Assembly: GCA_963803295.1 (NCBI GenBank)
Contig: CAWDMC010000002.1
Span: forward strand, 444,816-508,815
DNA length: 64,000 nt
Direction: 5' to 3'
From: CAWDMC01 sp963803295
Lineage (GTDB): Bacteria; Acidobacteriota; Terriglobia; UBA7540
The notes under the pieces are model-generated. The model had not been told where the DNA came from, made no database searches, and was given only the letters and a program-made list of their open reading frames with translations. Positions 18,374 to 26,619 of the stretch are shown one piece after another. The translations under genes and the position numbers were made by a program. Each line of letters starts with the position of its first letter. Position 1 is the first letter of the stretch.

Positions 18374-19375
18374 TTGAAAAAGCTGATCAACGACCCCTAC
18401 CGGGTAACTATCGAGGCTATCGAAGGCTACGTGGCCGCTTTTCCCAAACAAGTCCGGCAGATTAAGGATATGCCCGTTGTGGTACGGGCTGACGCTCCGG
18501 TTCAGGGCAAGGTGGGCGTGGTGATCGGCGGGGGAAGCGGCCACGAGCCTCTGTTCATGGGTTACCTGGGGAAAGGGCTGGCTGACGGGTGCCCGGTCGG
18601 CAACATCTTCACTTCGCCCTCACCTGAGGTTGTTCTGGCAGCGACACGGGCTGTTTCCGGCGGGGCAGGCGTGATCTACCTTTTTGGAAACTACTCGGGC
18701 GACGTGATGAACTTCGGGATGGCGGAGGAGACGGCGGAAGAGGAAGGCATTAACGTCGAAACAGTCCTGGTGACTGACGATGTCGCCTCCGCGCCTCGCG
18801 ACGAGGTCGATCGCCGCCGGGGGATTGCGGGCGACTTCTTTGCTTTTAAGATAGCCGGCGCTTGTGCCGACGCGGGCGGGACACTTGAGGACGTGGTAGC
18901 TGCTGCGCGCAAAGCAAATGACAATATCCGCACGATGGGTGTGGCGCTTAGCTCCTGCATTATCCCCGCATCCGGAAAGCCGATTTTCCAGCTGGGGGCG
19001 GATGAGATTGAGTTGGGGTTGGGCATTCACGGGGAACCCGGTGAACTGAGGCAAAAGGCGGAGCCGGCTGACCGGATCGTGGACAAAATCATGCCCAGGA
19101 TTCTGCAGGATCTGCCCTACCAGGCCGGTGATGAAGTAGCCGTCATGGTCAACGGACTGGGCTCGACTCCGCTTTGCGAGCTTTACATTATTTACCGGCG
19201 GGCCGCCCGGATTCTTGGCGATGCCGGCATCAGGATCCATCGTTCCTATGTGGGCGAGTACAGTACCTCGTTGGAAATGGCGGGATGTTCCGTGACCTTG
19301 ATGCGCCTGGACGACGAGTTGCGAGCTTGGCTGGACCGCCCGGCGCTTTGTCCTTGTTTTGTGGAGGCTTCGTAG
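18374..19375 (+). CDS. dhaK: DhaK-type ketose kinase subunit (dihydroxyacetone kinase K domain)
   Basis: This 333-residue protein carries the DhaK substrate-binding domain: GVVIGGGSGHEPLFMGYLG, YSGDVMNFGMAEE and the histidine in LGLGIHGEPGE that forms a hemiaminal with the ketone substrate. The start is TTG at 18374 with GGGAG upstream, 12 bp after rpiB. DhaK alone lacks the nucleotide domain, which is supplied by the DhaL gene 2 bp downstream. No PTS subunit DhaM is visible in the window, so ATP rather than phosphoenolpyruvate is the likely donor, as in the erythrulose kinases LerK/DerK. Confidence 0.92.
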   Translation: MKKLINDPYRVTIEAIEGYVAAFPKQVRQIKDMPVVVRADAPVQGKVGVVIGGGSGHEPLFMGYLGKGLADGCPVGNIFTSPSPEVVLAATRAVSGGAGVIYLFGNYSGDVMNFGMAEETAEEEGINVETVLVTDDVASAPRDEVDRRRGIAGDFFAFKIAGACADAGGTLEDVVAAARKANDNIRTMGVALSSCIIPASGKPIFQLGADEIELGLGIHGEPGELRQKAEPADRIVDKIMPRILQDLPYQAGDEVAVMVNGLGSTPLCELYIIYRRAARILGDAGIRIHRSYVGEYSTSLEMAGCSVTLMRLDDELRAWLDRPALCPCFVEAS

Positions 19376-19377
19376 CC

Positions 19378-20019
19378 ATGGCCAATCGTTCTCTCAGCGC
19401 GAGCGACTGGATTGGGATCTTCGGGAAAATATATGACGCTATCGAATCCGCCAAGGACCGTTTGAACGAGCTGGACGGCGCCATCGGAGACGGAGACCAC
19501 GGTGTGACCATGTCGATCGGAATGCGCGCGGTCAAGGAGGCGTTGGACCGCATGGATGAGCATGCCACGCTGGATCAAGTCTTCAAAACCGCCGGGCAAT
19601 CGTTCTTGACGGCCGCGGGCGGAGCTATTGGCCCGTTGATTGGATCGATGTGGACAGACACCGCAAAGCTGCTTGCTGGACGAACGGAATTTGGAGCGTT
19701 GGAGTGCAGGCAAATGCTGGAGGCCATGCAGGCGGCCGTAGTCCGGCGAGGCAAAGCGAAGATCGGTGACAAGACATTGCTGGACGCGCTCTCGACCGCA
19801 GTTGCGGCGGCGATGCAGGTCAAGGGCGATGACTTGGCCGCGATTCTTGGGGCGGCTGCCGATGGGGCCAACGCGGGCGCGGAAAGCACCACCCAAATGA
19901 TTTCGCGCCTTGGCCGTTCGAGCCGCTTAGGTAATCGGACCTTGGGGCACCAGGACGCCGGCGCGACTTCTCTGGCTCTTATGTTTCGAACCATGAGTGA
20001 CGCTGTCCAAAACGCATAA
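19378..20019 (+). CDS. dhaL: DhaL-type kinase subunit (nucleotide-binding L domain)
   Basis: This 213-residue DhaL domain has the Mg-ATP binding aspartates in DGAIGDGDHGVTM, the TAGGAIGPL loop, KIGDKTLLDAL, and the C-terminal SRLGNRTLGHQDAGA. It phosphorylates the ketose held by DhaK. The gene follows dhaK by 2 bp, so the two are cotranslated as one two-subunit kinase. ATG 19378 is the natural start; longer upstream frames overlap dhaK and show no domain. Confidence 0.92.
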   Translation: MANRSLSASDWIGIFGKIYDAIESAKDRLNELDGAIGDGDHGVTMSIGMRAVKEALDRMDEHATLDQVFKTAGQSFLTAAGGAIGPLIGSMWTDTAKLLAGRTEFGALECRQMLEAMQAAVVRRGKAKIGDKTLLDALSTAVAAAMQVKGDDLAAILGAAADGANAGAESTTQMISRLGRSSRLGNRTLGHQDAGATSLALMFRTMSDAVQNA

Positions 20020-20148
20020 CCGCCTCGAAGAAGTTTGGCCTCTGCTGCCACTCGATCTAGGTCGGAGCGCCACGCCGATAGAAAGCCTGCCTGCCGTTTT
20101 CCGGCCTTACGATCCGCCGGTATTGAACCTCGGGAGGAGGGTCTCGCA

Positions 20149-20802
20149 ATGAGTCCACGAAGAATCATCGATCTCACTTATGACCTGAACCCAGACACGC
20201 CGGTGTATCCGGATTATCCCGGAGTGGATATCTCGATACTGGAAACCGTCGACGATGTCAAACCTGATCGTCGCGCTCTTAACAGCAGCCGGATCGCCGT
20301 CGGTATGCACAGCGGAACCCACATGGATGCGCCGTTTCACTTCTACGCGAAGGGTCGCACCGTCGATCAAATCCCACTGACGAGCCTAATGGGGTCTGCT
20401 CTGCTTGTGGACCTCCGCCGAAGTGTCAGGAAGGGTGTGATCGAAAGAGAACACCTGCTGGCATATCGCACCAAGCTCAAGCGAACCCGAAAGCTGGTAA
20501 TTAACACAGGCTGGGCCAAGGCTTGGGGTAGTCCTTCGTATTTCAGCGATCACCCCGTGATGGCCGCCGAGGCGGCGCAGTTTCTGGTTGACCTGGGGGT
20601 CGAGTTGGTGGGAATGGACGTTCCATCCCCTGACCGGCCCCCCTTTCCGGCTCACCTGCCGTTGCTTGGCAATGGCGTGATTATTGTAGAGAACCTGAGG
20701 AATCTGGGCGCCATCAAGCGCGACACCTTCGAACTGCTGGTGCTTCCCTTGCGAATAACCGCCCGCGAGGCCTCACCGGTCCGGGCCGTCGCCATGGTCT
20801 AA
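20149..20802 (+). CDS. Cyclase-family hydrolase (kynurenine-formamidase-like)
   Basis: The 217-residue product has the metal-binding signature HSGTHMDAPFHFYAKG of the cyclase superfamily, followed by PLTSLMGSALLVDL and INTGWAKAWGS. The family includes kynurenine formamidase, isatin hydrolase and several lactone/amide hydrolases. In an operon with sugar dehydrogenases a lactonase-like role is plausible but unproven. ATG 20149 has an excellent GGGAGGAGGG site upstream. The gene lies 129 bp after dhaL and 15 bp before the Ldh_2 gene. Confidence 0.86.
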   Translation: MSPRRIIDLTYDLNPDTPVYPDYPGVDISILETVDDVKPDRRALNSSRIAVGMHSGTHMDAPFHFYAKGRTVDQIPLTSLMGSALLVDLRRSVRKGVIEREHLLAYRTKLKRTRKLVINTGWAKAWGSPSYFSDHPVMAAEAAQFLVDLGVELVGMDVPSPDRPPFPAHLPLLGNGVIIVENLRNLGAIKRDTFELLVLPLRITAREASPVRAVAMV

Positions 20803-20817
20803 ATCACAGGAGAAACT

Positions 20818-21867
20818 ATGCCGATCTTTTCTGCCGCTCAACTGAGGAAAGTCGCGGCTGACACATTGCACGCCGCTGGAGCAATCGCCGCGGAAGCGCA
20901 AGTCGTAGCGGACGCTCTGGTCGAGGCTAACCTCGAAGGGCACGATTCACATGGTGTGGTGCGGGTACCCGAGTATGTGACCTGGATGGAAGAAGGGCGA
21001 ATTAACCACGGCGCCAAAATGGAAATTCAAAAAGAAACGGCGGCGTTCGCGGTGATCGACGGAAACTGGGGCTGGGGTCAGGTCATCGGGAAACAGGCTA
21101 TGGAAGTGGCCATCCAGAAGGCTTCTGACATCGGCACTGGTGTTGTTTCCGTTCACAACTGTAACCATCTGGGTCGAGTAGGGGACTACCCTACTATGGC
21201 TGCGAAGAAGGAGATGGCGGCTATTCTGTTTGTAAACACTCATGGCGGCGGCAAATTGGTCGCTCCTTGGGGTGGCCGTGAACGGAGGCTTTCGGCCAAT
21301 CCGATCGCAGCGGCCATCCCACGCTCCACGGGAGAGCCTTTCGTGCTCGATATTTCCACCTGTGCAATCGCCGGTGGGAAGCTCCACATCATGAGGAATG
21401 CCGGCAAGCCGGTTCCTCCCAATTGCATCATCGATGCTGCCGGCCGCCCCACGGTTGACGCCGCCGCCTATTTCGGACCTCCTGAAGGCGCTCTGCTTCC
21501 CATGGCGGGGCACAAGGGGTTCGGCCTCGCCTTGATGTGCGACATGCTGGCTGGCGCCTTGTCGGGAGCGGGATGCAGCCGTCCTACTACGACCCGGGTG
21601 GGTAATGCATTCTTCGCGGTAGTCATCAACCTCTCACTCTTCCGTGACCGTGGGAACTTCGATGCCGATGTTGATCAGCTTACGGATTACATGAAGAGTT
21701 GCCCTCTAGCGCCAGGCTTCGACGAGGTCCTGATACCCGGCGAGCCTGAACGGCGCACGCGCCGCGTCCGCGAAAAGGAAGGGATTCCTGTTGACGAGGG
21801 AACTTGGACAGAGGTTGTGGGGACAGCAAATAAGTACAAAGTTCCACTGCCGGCTCGGATGGGGTAA
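20818..21867 (+). CDS. Malate/L-lactate/ureidoglycolate dehydrogenase family (Ldh_2)
   Basis: This 349-residue NAD(P)-dependent 2-hydroxyacid dehydrogenase is of the Ldh_2 fold, which differs from the Rossmann-type LDH. Features are NLEGHDSHGVVRVPEYV with the catalytic His, GVVSVHNCNHLGRVGDY, LFVNTHGGGKLVAPWGG, LSANPIAAAIPR and GHKGFGLALMCDMLAG. Known substrates include malate, L-lactate, ureidoglycolate and 2,3-diketo-L-gulonate. It would oxidise a 2-hydroxy acid formed in the pathway, for instance L-lactate from a 6-deoxysugar. It is the last of the tightly spaced operon genes, 93 bp before a secreted hydrolase-like gene. Confidence 0.9.
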   Translation: MPIFSAAQLRKVAADTLHAAGAIAAEAQVVADALVEANLEGHDSHGVVRVPEYVTWMEEGRINHGAKMEIQKETAAFAVIDGNWGWGQVIGKQAMEVAIQKASDIGTGVVSVHNCNHLGRVGDYPTMAAKKEMAAILFVNTHGGGKLVAPWGGRERRLSANPIAAAIPRSTGEPFVLDISTCAIAGGKLHIMRNAGKPVPPNCIIDAAGRPTVDAAAYFGPPEGALLPMAGHKGFGLALMCDMLAGALSGAGCSRPTTTRVGNAFFAVVINLSLFRDRGNFDADVDQLTDYMKSCPLAPGFDEVLIPGEPERRTRRVREKEGIPVDEGTWTEVVGTANKYKVPLPARMG

Positions 21868-21960
21868 CTGCAGAGTCCCGTTGCTGCCACCCTCCTTTTC
21901 GCCAGGGTCGCAGGGAAACTCGTTTTATGTTGAAGGCCACGTGGTAAAGAGGGTGAGGCA

Positions 21961-24258
21961 ATGGGAAGCATCGAACATTCGGCTGACGGTACCACGCGGC
22001 GCTCGTTTTTGCGTTCGGTGAGCGCCGGTTCGAGCGCGGCTTGGGTCTTGGCGCATGCTTCTGCGCATGCCAGTGAACCTGATTTCCCCGTACTCGATAA
22101 GCTTCGCGCCGAACACAACCAGAGCGGTATCATCCCGCCCGACCGGACCTACCGCATGATGGAGTGGGAATTTCACACTCCGCCCGAGGCAAACTTTGAC
22201 ATTGATGTCGAGCGTGCCATCAAGGTCTCGCGCGATGCCGGAGCGGAGAGCTTGTTGTTCTATACCCAGGATTGCTGGGGATACTCCTTCTATCCCAGTG
22301 ACGTGGCTGTACGCCATCCTCGTCTGACGTACGATCTGTTTGGCAAGGAAGTCGATATGGCGCACAAGAATGGGATGTCGGTTGTCGCCTATTACTGCCT
22401 CCAGTTCAACAACCAGATTGTGTTGAACCATCCTGGTTGGGGTTGGATCAATGACAAAGCTGAGCAGCAGCGGGCACGTTGGTACATCACCTGTATGGAC
22501 AGTCCCTACCGGCAGTACGTGTTGGGAATGATGAAAGAAATATTCTCGCGGTACCAGATCGACCAGTTATTCCTGGATGTCTTCGGGGTGCAGTTCTGGT
22601 TTTACCACTCCGACGGCAAGGATCCGTTCTGCTTCTGCAAATTTACCGAGGAGGCGTGGAGCAAAGACAATCCCGGCGACGCCTATCGCGATGGCTTCAA
22701 GACGCGTGAGGGTTGGGATCGACGCTATGCCTGGCACCAGAAGCGCTCGATGAATGAGTTGCTCGACTCGATTATGGCGATCGTTCGTGAGCACAGTCCG
22801 AAGACATTGCTGTCTCTGAACGGCGGCCCCGAGCAGTTTCCCAACGACATCATGCAGAAGGTCGATTTTATCTATAACGAGCCGTTGACCACCACTACCG
22901 GTATTTCTCTGGGAGCGATGCTCGCCCGCGGATGGGGACGGCCGCATTATCAAGCTGGCGTTTTTACTCAATTCGGTTACGTCGATACTTATCCCGGATC
23001 TGTGGCACGTATTCAAGCCGATGCACTTGTGGTTCAGAACGCGAGGACTTTTTTTGTTGGCAACGCCGGCGTCCTCGGTGGTCTGGAGGGTCACGGCTAC
23101 AGTGCGCGCTGGTTCGAGGTGGCCAAAGAGACCTGGCAGGATGTGCGGCACGTGGATTGTCTGCTGCAGCAGGTGGAACCTCTTTACTGTAGCGCTGCGC
23201 TTTATAGTGAGGCCACCCGCGGAGAACTCGATGCTCAGAAGCGGCCGGTTGATTTTCGACATTCCACGATGGGTGCGCTCGAGAACCTGGTCTACTCCGG
23301 CCGGCCGGTCGAAAGCATACCCGAATTCCGCTTAAGTTCTGACTTACTTAGGAGTATCGAGACGCTTGTGTTGCCCGAGACGGAAGTGCTGTCGGACTCG
23401 CACGTCGCCTTAATTCGTGAGTGGGTTGGGGACGGCGGCACCCTGGTGGCAAGCCACCGTTGCGGTCTACTTGACGAGCGGCACCAGGAGAGGCCTGACT
23501 TTCCCCTGGCCGATGTGTTCGGAGTCCACTTGGCCGGTGAAGAAAAAAAGTACGCTTATGATAGCGACGGCAAATTGAAGGCGGACTTCGTCTCCACCTA
23601 TTTGGAGTCATCGGGTCATCCTCTGGCTCGTCCGCTGGTCCAAGGTACGGTAGGTCTGCCCGGTTCCTTCTTGTACTTGAAGCCGACCACTGCAGTGGAA
23701 GTGATGCATTATCGACTTCCTTTCATGGTGGAAGATCTGCCAAAGAACAAATGGTTTAACTGGGGCGCGCCCCCGCCCGGGAGTGAGACTGCCGGAACCG
23801 CTGTTGCCTACAATAAGTTCGGAAAAGGGCAAGCCGTATATATCGGAGTGCCGGTTTTTCGGGCGATGAGTATGCAGTCCGGATGGGGAGTCTCAGACCG
23901 TCCGTTCTGGATTCGGGCGTGGATTCCTGAACTGATGCGCCAACTGGTGCCGGATCCCATTGTGGAAATCAGGCCCACGCCATTCACCGAGTATCTGCAC
24001 GGTAGCCTATTCTACGACAAGAGCAGGCAATTCATCCTGGTCCAGGTTCTCAACACGGTTGAATTGATGGCCAAGGGTAAGTTCCAGGCGCCGGTAAGGG
24101 TGGAGATCCGGATTAATCAAAGCAAGCTGAAGATCACCGCGGCCAAGGCAGTCTGGCCGAACGCTGAGAACCTGGCCGTTCACACTGAAGGCGGAAGAAC
24201 TGTCGTGATGTTACCCAAAGTGGAGAGATACGCGGCGCTCTATCTTCGATTGGCGTGA
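21961..24258 (+). CDS. Tat-exported glycosidase-like protein with beta-galactosidase-trimerisation-like domain (paralog 1)
   Basis: The 765-residue product has a twin-arginine leader (TTRRSFLRSVSAG). An N-terminal TIM barrel of the 'hypothetical glycosyl hydrolase' type follows (TYRMMEWEFHTPPEANFD, LLFYTQDCWGYSFYPSDVA, QLFLDVFGVQFWFY, DGKDPFCFCKFTEEAW). A glutamine-amidotransferase-like trimerisation domain comes at about residues 440-600 (LSSDLLRSIETLVLPETEVL, VGDGGTLVASHRCGL), then a beta-rich tail. These proteins are widespread in carbohydrate clusters but mostly uncharacterised; an exo-acting glycosidase role is inferred. The next gene is a close tandem paralog. Confidence 0.8.
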   Translation: MGSIEHSADGTTRRSFLRSVSAGSSAAWVLAHASAHASEPDFPVLDKLRAEHNQSGIIPPDRTYRMMEWEFHTPPEANFDIDVERAIKVSRDAGAESLLFYTQDCWGYSFYPSDVAVRHPRLTYDLFGKEVDMAHKNGMSVVAYYCLQFNNQIVLNHPGWGWINDKAEQQRARWYITCMDSPYRQYVLGMMKEIFSRYQIDQLFLDVFGVQFWFYHSDGKDPFCFCKFTEEAWSKDNPGDAYRDGFKTREGWDRRYAWHQKRSMNELLDSIMAIVREHSPKTLLSLNGGPEQFPNDIMQKVDFIYNEPLTTTTGISLGAMLARGWGRPHYQAGVFTQFGYVDTYPGSVARIQADALVVQNARTFFVGNAGVLGGLEGHGYSARWFEVAKETWQDVRHVDCLLQQVEPLYCSAALYSEATRGELDAQKRPVDFRHSTMGALENLVYSGRPVESIPEFRLSSDLLRSIETLVLPETEVLSDSHVALIREWVGDGGTLVASHRCGLLDERHQERPDFPLADVFGVHLAGEEKKYAYDSDGKLKADFVSTYLESSGHPLARPLVQGTVGLPGSFLYLKPTTAVEVMHYRLPFMVEDLPKNKWFNWGAPPPGSETAGTAVAYNKFGKGQAVYIGVPVFRAMSMQSGWGVSDRPFWIRAWIPELMRQLVPDPIVEIRPTPFTEYLHGSLFYDKSRQFILVQVLNTVELMAKGKFQAPVRVEIRINQSKLKITAAKAVWPNAENLAVHTEGGRTVVMLPKVERYAALYLRLA

Positions 24259-24286
24259 GAGTCCACTCAGAGAGTAGGAAATTTCG

Positions 24287-26564
24287 ATGAGCCCACACAG
24301 GCAGGGTACGTTCGTCCAAGGTCGCCGAGGGTTCCTTCAGACACTCGGGGCAGTCGCCGCGGGGGAGCGAATCCTCTCGTCCCAAACGGCCGATAGCGAG
24401 AAGCCCGAGGCGTTTCCTCGTCTCGAGTCTCTTCAGGCTGAGCACAAGCGCAAAGGCGTTATTTCTCCGGCAAAAACCTACCGCATGATGGAGTGGTCGC
24501 TGCATTTTCCTCCCCAGGGAAAATTCGAATTCAACCTGGAGGAGGCAATGAAACGCACTCGTGATACGGGAACGGAATCGGTGCTTTTCTATGCCCAGGA
24601 TCACTGGGGCTATTCGTTGTATCCGAGCGACGTTGGCGTCAGGCATCCCAACCTGACCTACGACTTCTTTGGCAAACAGGTAAGCCTGGCCAAACAGTAC
24701 GGCATGTCAGCCGTAGCCTATTACAGCCTGCAGTTCAATAATCAACTCGTGCTCAGCCATCCCGACTACGGCGTGGTTAACGAGAAGGGCGAACAGTACC
24801 GTCTGCGCTGGAACGTCGCTTGTCTGGATGGTCCCTATCGACAGTATGTCCTGGGCATGATGGATGAGATTTTCTCCCGCTATGAGGTAGATGAGCTGTT
24901 TCTCGACATCTTTGGCATACAATTTGTTCTGTATCACGCCGAGGGCCGGGACCCTTTCTGTTTCTGCAAATACACGGAAGAGGCTTGGAACAGGGAACAT
25001 CCTGGAGATGCTTACCGTGAAGGATTCACGAGCCCGGGAAGGCTGGGAAGCGCGGTATGAATGGCACCAAAGAAGGTCGATGGTTGAGATTCTGGATGAG
25101 ATCATCGCCATCGCCAGGAAGCATCGTCCTGGCATTGCCGTGTCTCTCAATGGCGGGCCGGAATCCTTCCCCGGCAATCTCCTCGAAAAAGTGGACTTCA
25201 TTTACGCCGAGCCGCTGCCGTGCGACTCCGGCATCTCGCTCGGCTCGATCATGATGCGTGGTTGGGGCCGGCCAGATTACCAGGCTGGGATCTTCACCTG
25301 GGCGCCTTACCTCGATTCTGTTCCGAAGACTCCGTTACGGGTTCAGACGGATTCGCTCATCCTGCAGAACTCGAGAGTCTTTTTTGTCGGTGAAACTCCC
25401 CTGGTAGCACATATCGACGGCAAAGGCTTTGCCACGCGTTGGTTCGATCGCGCGCAGGAAGCTTTCGCTGATGTCCGGAACGTGGACTGCTTGCTGGATG
25501 GAATCCAACCAGTCTCGAGCGCCGCGATGTTCTACAGCGAGTTGACTCGGAAGGAGACTGACGCGCGCAAGCGCCCCCTTGATTTCCGTCGCTCAACCAC
25601 CGGAGCCCTTGAACTGATGACGTATTCCGGGCGGCCGGTTGAGAGCATCCCGGAATTTCGTCTGAAACCCCAGTTGCTTGCTCAATTCGATACCCTGGTG
25701 ATGCCGGAAGTTGAGGTGCTGGCTGACGGCGACGCAGAGACAATTCGCGATTGGGTGAGGAATGGAGGCACCCTGATCGCAAGTCACACGTGTGGCTTGG
25801 TCGATGAAAAGGGAAATGCCAGGGCCAACTTCCCGCTGGCCGATGTCCTGGGCGTCGACTTTGTGTCAGAGGAGCGGAAATACGCTTACTTTGACGATGG
25901 CAAGACGCGGCCGGTGGCGGTGAGCACTTACCTGGAACCTGCCGGTCATCCGCTCGCCCGCATGTTCGGCGCGACCACGCTGGGCTTGCCAGGCAGCTTT
26001 TGCCGAACCAAATGCACGAGTGCCGTAGAGGTCATGCGTTTTCGTCTTCCCTTCATGGTGGAGGATATCGGCAAGTTCCAGTGGTACAACTGGGGTGCAC
26101 CGCCACCAGGCGCGGATCTAGCTGGTACCGCGGTCTCGCACAATAAGTTCGGAAGGGGACAGGCGCTCTATATTGGAGCCCCGGTTTTTTGGGCCCTGAA
26201 AGATAAGATCTTCTGGATTCGCGATTGGGTGCCCCGGCTGATGAGAGACCTGGTTCCCAATCCGGTCTGCGAGTTGCAATCGCAACCTTCATCGATCCAT
26301 GTTCATGGGACGTTCTTTCATGACCAAAGCAAGCGGTACGTTCTGGTGCAGGTACTCAATACGATCGAACTTGCCAGTCAGGGAGAATCTTATCCTGCAA
26401 CGAAGCTTCAGATCGTGATCAATAACGCTAAGCTTCACGTTTCCGGGGCGCGAGTGCTCTGGCCGAAGGAACAGGATCTTTCTCTACTGAGCAGGAGTGG
26501 GAACACTCGAATCGCCTTGCCGGCACTCGAACGCTACATGGCACTGTATCTGAAGCTTGCCTGA
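24287..26564 (+). pseudogene. Tat-exported glycosidase-like protein (paralog 2) with one frameshift
   Basis: This region encodes a close paralog of the preceding protein in two frames. The first frame (from 24287) follows it from TYRMMEWSLHFPPQGKFEFN to HPGDAYREGF and then loses similarity; the second continues with RAREGWEARYEWHQRRSM to the end. In the paralog the same place reads DGFKTREGWDRRYAWHQ without a break. Removing the single A at 25028 gives EGF-RAREGW in one frame and restores about 758 residues. The gene is therefore either recently broken or carries a single-base sequence error. The Tat leader appears weaker (QGRRGFLQTLGAVAAG). It lies 28 bp after paralog 1 and 55 bp before paralog 3. 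Confidence 0.82.
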
Positions 26565-26619
26565 GATTTTCTTGTCATTGCGCATTTTACAGCCACGATG
26601 ACGGGGATGGAGATAATCG

